Source: an uncultured Flavobacteriales bacterium
Lineage (GTDB): Bacteria > Bacteroidota > Bacteroidia > Flavobacteriales_E > Vicingaceae
Assembly (NCBI GenBank): GCA_905479995.1
Contig: CAJQON010000040.1
Coordinates: 1-64,000, forward strand
Reading direction: 5' to 3'
Length of the DNA stretch: 64,000 bases
A program made the translations under genes and the position numbers. The notes beneath the pieces are model-generated. The model had not been told where the DNA came from, searched no databases, and worked only from the letters and a program-made list of their open reading frames with translations. Shown here in pieces: positions 38,296-46,992 of this stretch (its first letter is position 1; every line of letters starts with the position of its first letter).

Positions 38296-39831
38296 ATGAA
38301 GCCATCTGCGGAGCTATTTCAACTGATTAGATCATTGTCTAAATCTGAAAAACGCTACTTCAAACTTTCGTCTTCATTACAGTCTGGAGAAAAAAACTAC
38401 ATGAAACTCTTTGATGCCGTTGAGTTGCAGGATAGTTATGATGAGGATGCGATTAAAGAAAAGTTTAAAGGGGAAACATTTATTAAACACCTTCCTTCCG
38501 AAAAAAATCACTTATATAGTTTAATTCTTAAAAGCCTAAGAGGGTTTTATTCTGATAAATCGGCTGCGGCAATTTTACAAGAACAGATTCGTAACATTGA
38601 ATTGCTATTTAATAAAGCATTGTATAAAGAGTGTGGTAAATTGATACGTAAAGCTAAGAAAATGGCTTATGATTTTGAGAAATACTACTTTTTATTGGAT
38701 TTAATTGATTGGGAAAAAACACTTATTGAAGAAGAGTATTTGAGAGGTCAGTTTGATAAGGATTTAAATAAATTGGTTGAAGAAGAAACAGAATGTTTAG
38801 AGAAGCTGCGGAATTTAGCAGAATATCAGATGCTTTATTCTAAAATTAACTATGTAATTAGAAGGGGTGGTTATTCTAGAAATGAGGAAGAACAGGTATT
38901 GGTAGATGAGATTGCTAATTACCATTTAATTAAAGGAAAAAATACCGCATTGTCAACCAAAGCGGCTACTGCATGTTATTCTATAAAAGGGCTTTGTGCT
39001 ATTACTGAACGAAATTTAGATGATTCTTACGTTAACTTTAAAAAGGTGATAAAAATAATGGAAGATAATCCTATGATTATGAAGGAACTTCCTAAAAGGT
39101 ATGTTAAAGCATTAAATAATGTGATGTTTGCCTATATGGATTATGAAAGATGGGATGAATGTTTGGGAATGATTAATAAGCTTAAAGGGTTGATTAAAAA
39201 GAGTGGTTTTGAGAGTATGGATGTACAACTCAAAATATTTACATCTTCATATAGTGCAGAGCTATCTATGTGTATTCATCGTGGAGAATTTGATAGAGCG
39301 ATGGAATCCGTTATTCCAAATACATTAACTGAACTAAAAAAATATGAAGGAAAAATAAACACTGAAGAAGAAATGTTGTTTTACTATAATATTTCAACTG
39401 CTTATTTTGGAGGAGGAGATTATAAGAGCGCTTTAAAATACATTAACTTGGTTTTAAACAATAGTGAAACAGGTTTAAGACAAGATGTTTATACTTTTGC
39501 TAGATTGTTTAATTTAATTATTCACTATGAGTTGGGGAATTACGATTTACTGGATTATACCATTAAATCTACTAAACGATTTGTAGCAAAGAGCCAACGA
39601 AACTATAAGTTTGAGACTGAATTTTTAAAGGATTTTAAAAAGTTACTTAAAGTAAGAAATGTTAGTGATACCAAACAGTTGTTTGTGTCTTTTAAGACTT
39701 CGCTTACAAATGTTTTGAAAGATCCTTATGAGCAGGCTGCAGATGAATATTTTGATTTCTTATCGTGGTTGGATTGTAAAATTGAAGGAAAAACCTACCA
39801 AGAAATTATTGTCAAAAAAGTAAGTAAATAA
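38296..39831 (+). CDS. Conserved helical protein of unknown function (TPR-like)
   Basis: I do not know a name for this 511-residue protein. It is almost entirely helical by composition, with TPR-like helix pairs such as EEEMLFYYNISTAYFGGGDYKSALKYINLV near 355-384 and no signal peptide or membrane segment. The N-terminus (SAELFQLIRSLSKSEKRYFKLSSSLQSGEKNYMKLFDAVE) is repeated in a frameshifted fragment at 8699-8963, so the genome has, or had, at least two copies. The gene stands alone between the M1 peptidase and the rlmB-like gene. It probably acts as a cytosolic scaffold or regulator, but this is inference. Confidence 0.8.
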   Translation: MKPSAELFQLIRSLSKSEKRYFKLSSSLQSGEKNYMKLFDAVELQDSYDEDAIKEKFKGETFIKHLPSEKNHLYSLILKSLRGFYSDKSAAAILQEQIRNIELLFNKALYKECGKLIRKAKKMAYDFEKYYFLLDLIDWEKTLIEEEYLRGQFDKDLNKLVEEETECLEKLRNLAEYQMLYSKINYVIRRGGYSRNEEEQVLVDEIANYHLIKGKNTALSTKAATACYSIKGLCAITERNLDDSYVNFKKVIKIMEDNPMIMKELPKRYVKALNNVMFAYMDYERWDECLGMINKLKGLIKKSGFESMDVQLKIFTSSYSAELSMCIHRGEFDRAMESVIPNTLTELKKYEGKINTEEEMLFYYNISTAYFGGGDYKSALKYINLVLNNSETGLRQDVYTFARLFNLIIHYELGNYDLLDYTIKSTKRFVAKSQRNYKFETEFLKDFKKLLKVRNVSDTKQLFVSFKTSLTNVLKDPYEQAADEYFDFLSWLDCKIEGKTYQEIIVKKVSK

Positions 39832-39834
39832 TGT

Positions 39835-40572
39835 TTATCTTCTTTGTTTAATAGCTTCGTAAGCTATTATGCCAGCAGCTACCGAAACATTAAGGGAGCC
39901 AATTTCACCAAACAATGGAATTTTACCTTTGGTATCGGCAATTTTTAAAATTTGATTAGATACGCCTCTTTCTTCGTTTCCCATAACAATTGCAGTAGGG
40001 TCGGTATAGTTGGTATCGTAAATAGAATCATCTGTTTTTTCGGTACAAGCCACTATTTTTATTCCACTTGCTTGTAAAAACATTACTGCATCGGTAAGGT
40101 TGTTTACTTTGCATACTGGAATTTGATTTAGTGCTCCGGCCGAAGTTTTAATAGCATCACCGTTAATTTGTGCCGATTCTCTTTTAGGAACAATCAAGGC
40201 ATCAACTCCTGCGCATTCTGCAGTTCGAGCAATTGCACCAAAATTTCTTACATCAGTAATTTTATCTAATACCATCAATAAAGGTACCTTTCCAGCCTCA
40301 AATAAACCGGGCACTAATGTCTCCATATCGTGCAATTCTATAGGTGAAATCAATCCAATAACTCCCTGGTGATTACTAGAGGTCATTTTATTTAACTTCT
40401 GAATAGGTACGTGAGAAAAGGGAAGTTTAGCTTTTTTTATAGCATTTCTTAATTCAGAAAGTCCAGATCCAGAAATGTCTCTCTGAATATAAAGTTTGTC
40501 AATTTCTTTGCCAGCATTAATGGCTTCAATAACCGGTTTAACGCCAAAAATTAAGTTGTTCTCATTTTCCAT
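39835..40572 (-). CDS. rlmB: RlmB-like 23S rRNA 2'-O-methyltransferase (TrmH family)
   Basis: This SPOUT/TrmH-family enzyme should methylate a guanosine ribose in 23S rRNA. Segments seen are IFGVKPVIEAI near the N-terminus (substrate-binding domain), VLDKITDVRNFGAIARTAECAG, GAIVPKRESAQ-like ALIVPKRESAQ, TSAGALNQIPVC and IVMGNEERGVS, with a final LNVSVAAGIIAYE knot. The start is set at the ATG at 40572 (MENENNLIFGV); the track adds 12 residues from 40608. The exact target is inferred. Confidence 0.9.
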   Translation of the reverse strand: MENENNLIFGVKPVIEAINAGKEIDKLYIQRDISGSGLSELRNAIKKAKLPFSHVPIQKLNKMTSSNHQGVIGLISPIELHDMETLVPGLFEAGKVPLLMVLDKITDVRNFGAIARTAECAGVDALIVPKRESAQINGDAIKTSAGALNQIPVCKVNNLTDAVMFLQASGIKIVACTEKTDDSIYDTNYTDPTAIVMGNEERGVSNQILKIADTKGKIPLFGEIGSLNVSVAAGIIAYEAIKQRR

Positions 40573-40630
40573 GGTGCGAAGGTAGGTAAAATGGTTTTTG
40601 TTGAGCAAAGCCTAACGAAATTAGTTTAAT

Positions 40631-41593
40631 TTATAGCTCAAATACCTCGTTTGGTTTGCCCAATCGAAAGCCTTCACTAATTACTTGTTTAGCTTCGGTA
40701 CTGTTGGTATCTATTACTGGGTTGGTATGGTTGAAGTGTATAAAAACTATTTTGCTTTTTTCTTGTTTATTTAGTGCTTTAAATGTTTCAAAACTTTCTA
40801 CAATAAATGGATGAGGAATTTCAGAAATATCCCTATTGTTAATTTCCTTTCCGCTAAAAAAGGTTGCATCTAAAAAAGCATAGTCCACTTTTTTAATTTC
40901 TTCAACGATATCTTTGTCCCACTTTTCCCACTTATCAATATCCGGAATAAATAAGGCTGTTTTATTTGGACCTTTAATGCTGTACCCAACAGTTTCAGAA
41001 TATTCATCTCTGTGTGGAACTAAAAAAGGTGTTACTCGAATATGTTCAGAAAGTTGAATCTCAGTTTCATTTTTCATTTCCTGGAGCGTAATATTGTTTT
41101 TGGTAACTAACTGACTCCATGGACCGCTTTCTGAAAGGAATTTTTTCATTCTTGGCATTGCAAAAACGGGAACGTTTTGCGCATTCATGGCCTCTTTACC
41201 TAAATACATTAAGCCGGTATAATGTCCAATGTGGGCATGAGTTAAAAATATACCATCGGCAATTTCTTTATCATTATGTCTCGTTAATTTTTTCATTTGC
41301 TTAACCATATTAGGACTGGCTTCAAATAAATAGGTGTTGTTGTTGTTGGCATCAATTAAACCTAATGATGTAACTTCTCTTACCGTTTTTGAGTTATTAA
41401 ACACGTCTGAGCAACATTCTTTTTTACACCCAATTTGAGGGTATCCTGCATCTTGAATAGTTCCCAGTATAACCAATGAAGTTTTAGTAATTACAGGTTC
41501 TGCTTTTGCTTCTATTGGGGCAGCTTCTTGGTTGGAACAAGAAAAAGTAAGAATGCAAATTAATATAGTGAAATATTTTTTCAAGTCATTCAT
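40631..41593 (-). CDS. PqqB-like MBL-fold hydrolase lipoprotein
   Basis: The 320-residue protein has a lipoprotein signal (ILICILTFSC) and a metallo-beta-lactamase fold of the PqqB branch: SLVILGTIQDAGYPQIGC near residues 43-60, THAHIGHYTGLMYLGKEAM near 114-132, and LDATFFSG near 243. The metal motif HxHxGH lacks the usual Asp, as in PqqB-like proteins. No pqq genes are present, and a lipid anchor is unusual for PqqB, so the role is probably different. It is in a minus-strand run but separated from neighbours. Confidence 0.82.
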   Translation of the reverse strand: MNDLKKYFTILICILTFSCSNQEAAPIEAKAEPVITKTSLVILGTIQDAGYPQIGCKKECCSDVFNNSKTVREVTSLGLIDANNNNTYLFEASPNMVKQMKKLTRHNDKEIADGIFLTHAHIGHYTGLMYLGKEAMNAQNVPVFAMPRMKKFLSESGPWSQLVTKNNITLQEMKNETEIQLSEHIRVTPFLVPHRDEYSETVGYSIKGPNKTALFIPDIDKWEKWDKDIVEEIKKVDYAFLDATFFSGKEINNRDISEIPHPFIVESFETFKALNKQEKSKIVFIHFNHTNPVIDTNSTEAKQVISEGFRLGKPNEVFEL

Positions 41594-41642
41594 GTAGCTT
41601 GGCTCAAATAAGTTTTATACAGTTTAAGTTTTATTGTGGTAG

Positions 41643-42341
41643 TTAATTGAAATCGTAGGAAAATATATTCAAGTCCTTCTTATAAATCTCACTAACTTTC
41701 GTTTTCATCTTTTCATCGTAGTATTCCCTAAAATCTTTTTTCTTATTTGTAGAGTTCATTCTTTTAATTGGCTGATTATTAATGCTTAACAAACCCATAA
41801 TATGAGAAAGATCATTTTCAAAATTTTCAAACTTACCGATGTAGTCAATTGAATTTAAGTCAATTAGTTTTGATTGTAAACGAATATGCGGGTCACAATT
41901 ATCTATATCTTGGCTTGCTACAAAATCAATAAAATTTTCAAACTTTCGCATTTCTATCAATTCTTTGTATGAGAACTTAAAATAATTGTTTTGAACTACT
42001 TTATTCATCCAACATGATACGAGCCTGTCGTATGGGTTTCTAATAAATGCAAATTTGAAATAGTCCTTATAAATCCCAGTAGAGTAATGACAATCATATG
42101 GATGTTCCGCATCTAAATGGGTGTTTGATTCTTTTAAAATTTTAAGAATTGTTCTTGTTCCAACTTTAGCAACCCGGAACCAAATGAACTTTTTTTCATG
42201 ACAAACCGTCAAGTTGTATTTGTCTCGAGAAGGAAGCTGAGGAATCGTTTTTAGTACAATTCGACTTACAGTTTGGTATAACTTGCTGCCACGTGTTAGT
42301 TGAGTTGATAGGCCGCTTTTGTTTTTGATTGTTTTAAGCAT
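41643..42341 (-). CDS. Sulfotransferase family protein
   Basis: The 232-residue protein resembles the Sulfotransfer_2 family of carbohydrate sulfotransferases using PAPS. The 5' phosphosulfate-binding loop is FIWFRVAKVGTRTILKIL near residues 52-69 and the 3' phosphate site is FAFIRNPYDRLVSCWMNKV near 97-115. No signal peptide is visible. It lies seven bases downstream of the GWxTD gene in the same direction. Sulfation of an exopolysaccharide or lipid is possible, but no polysaccharide genes are nearby. Confidence 0.85.
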   Translation of the reverse strand: MLKTIKNKSGLSTQLTRGSKLYQTVSRIVLKTIPQLPSRDKYNLTVCHEKKFIWFRVAKVGTRTILKILKESNTHLDAEHPYDCHYSTGIYKDYFKFAFIRNPYDRLVSCWMNKVVQNNYFKFSYKELIEMRKFENFIDFVASQDIDNCDPHIRLQSKLIDLNSIDYIGKFENFENDLSHIMGLLSINNQPIKRMNSTNKKKDFREYYDEKMKTKVSEIYKKDLNIFSYDFN

Positions 42342-42347
42342 ATAGTT

Positions 42348-43616
42348 TTAATAAATCCGTCCACTCCTCCAGCTGTCAACAGCTCTAAACCATGTGTTTT
42401 TAAAAATAGGGGAGCGGCTTAGTGTAAAGTCGTTGTTACTCACAGGGTTGTCAACCTTGTTAAAAACAAAGCTAATGGACATCATATTGTTTTCTTCGCC
42501 ATAAATCCAGTTTTCGTAAGTTTTGTTCTTGTATACTACGTTGGGCGATCCAAATATTACGTAAATAATACCTCTATCTGTTTTCCAACCTTCTAGGTAA
42601 GAAGTGAAGTATTTGTTGGCGTTCTCTACTCGTGTATAATATGCTCTAATTAATGTTTTTGCTCGGTCGGTACTTCCTGCAATATTAAGCCAAAACTTAT
42701 CTATTGCTAATTTTTTGTTTTTGCTTTCGTTTAATTCGGCAAACTCTTTTTTAGTAGAAATGTAACGCATTGGCGGAATCATGTTTTCCGGGTTTTTTAT
42801 TTTCGGAAAATTTTCTTGAAAGTTAAATAAAGTGGGACCTAACTTATTGGTTTCTGAATTTTGAAAATGGAACAAGCCTGTTTTTTCTATGGTATAAAGT
42901 AGTGCATTAGAATCATTAAACTCTAAATAAATGGAACTGCTAGGTTTAAATACCAGTGGCTCTTCGGGTTCTATTGGAATCGAAAACGGTGGTTTTGCTA
43001 TAGGCAAATTAGAATCGTAATGTTTTAATAAAATTCTATTGGCTTGGTTTTGTCTGTTTTTTATAATTTTTATGCTAGTATTGCTGGTAAAATAATTATT
43101 AAACAACACATTATTGTTAGAGTCGAGCATAATGTAGTTTTGGTTAGAGTACATGTTGGATCTGTTAATCGGTACCCTCTTTCGAGCATAATGGTCTCTT
43201 GTTAAATCGTTAAAAGTAATTAGTAAATCGTAGGTTTTTCCAGCTTCTGTTTTTAGTTTTAAAAGGCCATCCAAGTGTCTTTTTTCTTTATTGTTTCCAT
43301 AATCTTTAAAATAAATGGAAGTACTGTCTACAATACTTTCATCGGCCTTGTTTATTAATTGGTAATTAATAAGGAGGTTGGCGCTAAATGTGGTGTCATT
43401 TCTCTTTTTGGTATATAAAATGTTTGCAGAATTCAGTCTAAAATGTACCTCTGTTAAGGTATCGTTTTTATGAAAAACTTTATATACAGGATTAATTAAA
43501 TTTAAACCTGGCATGTAAATTCCGGCAACATTGCTGCTGCTTGCCGTTTTTTTAGAAGGCTTACAGGCGTACAAGGCTAGTGCTGCAATTAATATGATGA
43601 TGAGTTTACGCATCAA
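42348..43616 (-). CDS. GWxTD-domain lipoprotein
   Basis: This 422-residue protein has a lipoprotein signal (LIIILIAALALYAC) and a C-terminal GWxTD domain near residues 305-400, containing YLEGWKTDRGIIYVIFGSPN and YENWIYG. GWxTD domains are frequent in Bacteroidota and a few other phyla; their function is not established. Its start overlaps the end of rmuC by 11 bases, so the two are probably co-transcribed. Confidence 0.88.
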   Translation of the reverse strand: MMRKLIIILIAALALYACKPSKKTASSSNVAGIYMPGLNLINPVYKVFHKNDTLTEVHFRLNSANILYTKKRNDTTFSANLLINYQLINKADESIVDSTSIYFKDYGNNKEKRHLDGLLKLKTEAGKTYDLLITFNDLTRDHYARKRVPINRSNMYSNQNYIMLDSNNNVLFNNYFTSNTSIKIIKNRQNQANRILLKHYDSNLPIAKPPFSIPIEPEEPLVFKPSSSIYLEFNDSNALLYTIEKTGLFHFQNSETNKLGPTLFNFQENFPKIKNPENMIPPMRYISTKKEFAELNESKNKKLAIDKFWLNIAGSTDRAKTLIRAYYTRVENANKYFTSYLEGWKTDRGIIYVIFGSPNVVYKNKTYENWIYGEENNMMSISFVFNKVDNPVSNNDFTLSRSPIFKNTWFRAVDSWRSGRIY

Positions 43617-44967
43617 GTTGGTTGGTGTTGTCAGTTAAAAAATCTGTTGCAATGTTCTTTTTTGTTTTAGCACCTAAAGTTCTAATCTTTTCTGCTCTGC
43701 CAATTAAATTACCCGAACCTGTTTTCAATTTGTTTATCGCTCCGTTGTAAGCTTCTTGAGATGATTTTAATCCTTTATCTATTTTTTCTAAATCTTCTAA
43801 AAAGCCAACAAACTTATCGTAAAGCCTACCGCTTTGCTCGGCAATTTCTAAAGCATTTTTGGTTTGTTTCTCATTGTTCCAAACCGATTTTATGGTTTTT
43901 AAAGTAGCCAGTAAAGTAGATGGTGTAACTATTACTACTTTTTTATCCCAAGCATATTGGTACAACTGATTGTCGGTTTGCATAGCAATACCAAAAGACG
44001 ATTCTATGGGCATAAACAACAATACAAAGTCTGGCGAATCTATGCCTTTACCCGAAGTGTAATGTTTTTCGCTTAAGCCTTTAATATGAGCCTTAACCGA
44101 AACCAAGTGATTTTTTAAGAAGCTTTCTTGTTCATCAACATCTTCAGAGCTAATGTAGTCTTGGTAAGCATTTAACGAAACCTTAGCATCTACAATAATG
44201 TGTTTATTGTCGGGTAGTTTAATTAAAACATCTGGCTGAATTCTAGATCCTTCATCATTGGTGGTGCTGTGTTGTGTTTCAAATTCTTCGCCCTCAACCA
44301 ATCCAGAACTTTCTAATACCTTCTCTAAAATTAACTCGCCCCAATTTCCTTGTGCTTTATTGTCGCCTTTTAGTGCTTTGGTTAAGTTGTGTGCATCTTC
44401 ACTCATTTGTGTGTTTAACTTCTCCAACGATTTAATTTGTTCAATTAACGAAGTTCTGTCTTTTAGTTCTTTCTCATATTTGTCTTCAACCTTTTGCTCA
44501 AAGCTTTTAATATTTTCTTTTAAGGGATTTAAAATTTCACCCAATCGTTTTTGATTGGCTTCTGCAAAGTCGGATGTATTTTGTTTTAATAGTTTGTTAG
44601 CAATGTTTTCAAACTCAGTACTAAACTTTTTTTGTAGCTGTTCTACTTCTGTTTTTTGGTGGGCCAATTTTTCTTCTACATTGAGTTGGGCTTCTTTCAG
44701 CTTTGAATTCTCTGTTAGTAAGGTGTTTTTTTCATTCAACAGTTTTTCAAAACTATCTTTTTGTTCTTTAAACACTTCTCTAGAAGTCGTTATTTTACCA
44801 GAAAGTTCTCCTTTTTCTAAAGAAAGTTCATTGATCCTTTTGTTTAGTTCTTCAGCATTAAAAGTGGTGTTGGCAGTTGTATTAGCTTTACCTTTTTTAA
44901 GCAGCCAGCCCAGCGCAAATCCAACAATAATTCCAATAATTAAAAGTAAAACAGGTATCATATCCAT
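43606..44967 (-). CDS. rmuC: DNA recombination protein RmuC
   Basis: RmuC is a membrane-tethered protein linked to limiting DNA inversions at short repeats. The 453-residue sequence has an N-terminal membrane anchor (PVLLLIIGIIVGFALGWLLKK), a long coiled coil near 45-200, and the nuclease-like domain near 205-380 with KAQGNWGELILEKVLESSGL, IQPDVLIKLPD, HIIVDAKVSLNAY and LLFMPIE. The PD(D/E)xK-like core is visible in DVLIKLPDNKHIIVDAKV. Its presence in a genome rich in inverted repeats is suggestive only. Confidence 0.94.
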   Translation of the reverse strand: MDMIPVLLLIIGIIVGFALGWLLKKGKANTTANTTFNAEELNKRINELSLEKGELSGKITTSREVFKEQKDSFEKLLNEKNTLLTENSKLKEAQLNVEEKLAHQKTEVEQLQKKFSTEFENIANKLLKQNTSDFAEANQKRLGEILNPLKENIKSFEQKVEDKYEKELKDRTSLIEQIKSLEKLNTQMSEDAHNLTKALKGDNKAQGNWGELILEKVLESSGLVEGEEFETQHSTTNDEGSRIQPDVLIKLPDNKHIIVDAKVSLNAYQDYISSEDVDEQESFLKNHLVSVKAHIKGLSEKHYTSGKGIDSPDFVLLFMPIESSFGIAMQTDNQLYQYAWDKKVVIVTPSTLLATLKTIKSVWNNEKQTKNALEIAEQSGRLYDKFVGFLEDLEKIDKGLKSSQEAYNGAINKLKTGSGNLIGRAEKIRTLGAKTKKNIATDFLTDNTNQLDA

Positions 44968-45004
44968 TCAAAAAATCTTAGGGAATAAAATTAAGCTAAT
45001 TTTC

Positions 45005-45691
45005 TTAATATTTTAGAATGAGAATAGGAGTTCCTTCATCTACCATATCGTATAACTCCACCACATCAGAATTTTTCATCCTAATGCAGCCATGTGAGGC
45101 TGGTTGGCCTAAAAAACCTTCTTCGGCAGTACCATGTATATATATGTATCTATTGTAAGAATCTATGTTTCTACCTTTATTAATTCCAGGCTCTTCACCT
45201 TGCAACCACATAATTCGAGAAGTAACATAATCGCCCTTCGCTTTTTCCTTTTCAGTAATAATTTTCACCTTTTTACCACAATACACCCGCGAAATAAACA
45301 GGCCTCCCTCTGGCACATTATCGCCAATTTTCTTTTTTATAGAGTGTAAACCTGGTGGTGTTTTATAGCTGTTACTCTTATTCCCTATTCCTTTTGCTGC
45401 CGTAGAAATGGTGTACTTTCTGATTGTAGAATCGTTTTCAATTAAGTACAAACGTTGGTGCTTTACCGAAATGTACATGTATTTTTCAAAAGACTTGTCC
45501 TTATACTTTAAGTTAAGGTATTCCGATAAAAAATTGGCAATTGTTTCAGGAGATGGTTCAGGCCCGGGATCTTCAATAACCGCAGGAATTTCTATTACAG
45601 GTTTTTCTAATACTTGAGTAGGCTTACACGAAAATAGTAAGCCAACCAACGCCAATAGAGCTAATATATAGTTAAACCGTTTTAAATGCAT
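45005..45691 (-). CDS. L,D-transpeptidase lipoprotein
   Basis: The 228-residue protein has a lipoprotein signal (ILALLALVGLLFSC) and a YkuD-type L,D-transpeptidase domain with ISVKHQRLYLIEND near residues 74-87, YIHGTAEEGFLGQPASHGC near 187-205 and IRMKNSDVVELYD. The catalytic Cys is in SHGCIRM. It should crosslink peptidoglycan or attach proteins to it. Its start overlaps the end of the SDR gene by one base, suggesting co-transcription. Confidence 0.93.
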   Translation of the reverse strand: MHLKRFNYILALLALVGLLFSCKPTQVLEKPVIEIPAVIEDPGPEPSPETIANFLSEYLNLKYKDKSFEKYMYISVKHQRLYLIENDSTIRKYTISTAAKGIGNKSNSYKTPPGLHSIKKKIGDNVPEGGLFISRVYCGKKVKIITEKEKAKGDYVTSRIMWLQGEEPGINKGRNIDSYNRYIYIHGTAEEGFLGQPASHGCIRMKNSDVVELYDMVDEGTPILILKY

Positions 45692-46494
45692 TATCCATTT
45701 TTTTTCTTACTCATCTTATGCATTAAGTTGTAAAAGGTATTGGGGAAAAATGTTTTAAACGGAACGGTAAGTAATTCTTTGCTGCCTATATATTTATGGT
45801 TTTTGTTAGATTTTATAGCGTTCACAAACTTTTTAGCAAAAACAGTAGTGTCCATTCCATTCTCTTGGGCAGGACTATTTTTGTTGTAAGCACTGCCATC
45901 ACCAGTAACAGCATTTAGTGTTACATTTGTATTTACAAAACCTGGAGATACTATTAATACAGCTACATTATCGTCTTTTAATTCCATTCTAAATGAATCG
46001 TAAAAGCCATACAGCGCATGTTTTGATGCAGCGTAAGTACTCAGGTTAGCTAACCCAAACTTGCCAATAATACTCGTTACCACAGCAATTTTACCGCTTT
46101 TTTGTTGTTGCATTATTGGAGCAACAGCTTTACTTAAAGCAACATTTCCAAAATAATTAATGTTCATTATTTTTTGTTCCACAGCAGCACTGGTTTCCAT
46201 AGCATAACCTTCCTGACTTATTCCGCCATTGTTTATTAATACATCTATTCGGTTAAACTTAGCAATAACTTGTTGAGTCCATTCAACAGTCAATTGGTAT
46301 TGTTCTAAATCTATTGGTAGAATTAAAACATTGTCATCACTCAATCCAGTTTCTTTTTTTACCCGTTCCAACTCTTCAGTCCTTCTGGCCGAAAGCACCA
46401 ATTTACATTGCTCTTTAGCGAGTAATTTAGCGAGAGCTTCACCAATTCCAGACGAAGCTCCAGTAATCCATATCACCTTATTTGTTAAATTCAT
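45691..46494 (-). CDS. Short-chain dehydrogenase/reductase
   Basis: The 267-residue classical SDR has the NAD(P)-binding TGASSGIGEA at residues 11-20, NNGG near 88, the catalytic Ser in VVTSIIGKFG near 139 and YAASKHALYGFYDSFR near 154. A C-terminal hydrophobic/basic tail (FKTFFPNTFYNLMHKMSKKK) suggests membrane association as in lipid-acting SDRs such as DHRS7-like proteins. The substrate is not readable. Confidence 0.9.
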   Translation of the reverse strand: MNLTNKVIWITGASSGIGEALAKLLAKEQCKLVLSARRTEELERVKKETGLSDDNVLILPIDLEQYQLTVEWTQQVIAKFNRIDVLINNGGISQEGYAMETSAAVEQKIMNINYFGNVALSKAVAPIMQQQKSGKIAVVTSIIGKFGLANLSTYAASKHALYGFYDSFRMELKDDNVAVLIVSPGFVNTNVTLNAVTGDGSAYNKNSPAQENGMDTTVFAKKFVNAIKSNKNHKYIGSKELLTVPFKTFFPNTFYNLMHKMSKKKNG

Positions 46495-46618
46495 AGTGCT
46501 AATATAGATATTAAGGAATTACAACCTATAAGTGCTGAAATTTACTTTTTAACGGAACAATCTTAAAAACCTTAAAAGAGATTTAGTTTAAAATAATTAA
46601 TTTATTTTTGAAGAATGT

Positions 46619-46648
46619 TTGTAGATGTATTAAAAAAGTCTATTTTTG
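46619..46648 (+). promoter_or_regulatory. Bacteroidota-type promoter of rpmH
   Basis: TTG at 46619-46621, 19 bases, then TATTTTTG at 46641-46648 match the consensus exactly. The rpmH ATG is 38 bases past the -7 box. Confidence 0.75.
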
Positions 46649-46685
46649 CAGTCCAAAATTAAGAACAAAGTAAAACAATATAGCG

Positions 46686-46844
46686 ATGAAACGTACATTT
46701 CAACCATCAAATAGAAAAAGAAGAAACAAGCACGGTTTCAGAAGTAGAATGGAATCAGTTAACGGTAGAAAAGTTATCGCTAGCAGAAGAGCAAAAGGAA
46801 GAAAGAAATTAACAGTTTCTGACGAACCAAGACACAAGAGATAG
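46686..46844 (+). CDS. rpmH: 50S ribosomal protein L34
   Basis: This 52-residue gene is too short for the ORF track. The translation begins [20 protein letters not shown] and continues [20 protein letters not shown], the L34 signature, ending in a short [10 protein letters not shown] tail. L34 is a basic protein of the large ribosomal subunit. It has its own promoter and a perfect terminator. The usual bacterial neighbours rnpA and dnaA are not here. Confidence 0.98.
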   Translation: MKRTFQPSNRKRRNKHGFRSRMESVNGRKVIASRRAKGRKKLTVSDEPRHKR

Positions 46845-46866
46845 TGATATCTAAATAATATATTTT

Positions 46867-46895
46867 AAGGGATGCAATTTGCATCCCTTTTTTTT
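46867..46895 (+). terminator. Intrinsic terminator of rpmH
   Basis: AAGGGATGC-AATTT-GCATCCCTT is a perfect stem followed by a run of eight T. It lies 22 bases after the rpmH stop. Confidence 0.92.
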
Positions 46896-46992
46896 GAACA
46901 ATTTTTATAATAATGTTGAAAAGTTACTTTAAAAATTTAATGGATTTGAAGTACTTTCGTAAAGATATTTAAGACAAAAAAAACCATCATTT

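Noticed and set aside
44555-45016. 153-aa plus-strand ORF rich in Ser and Phe
   Set aside because: It is the antisense reading of the rmuC coiled-coil region.
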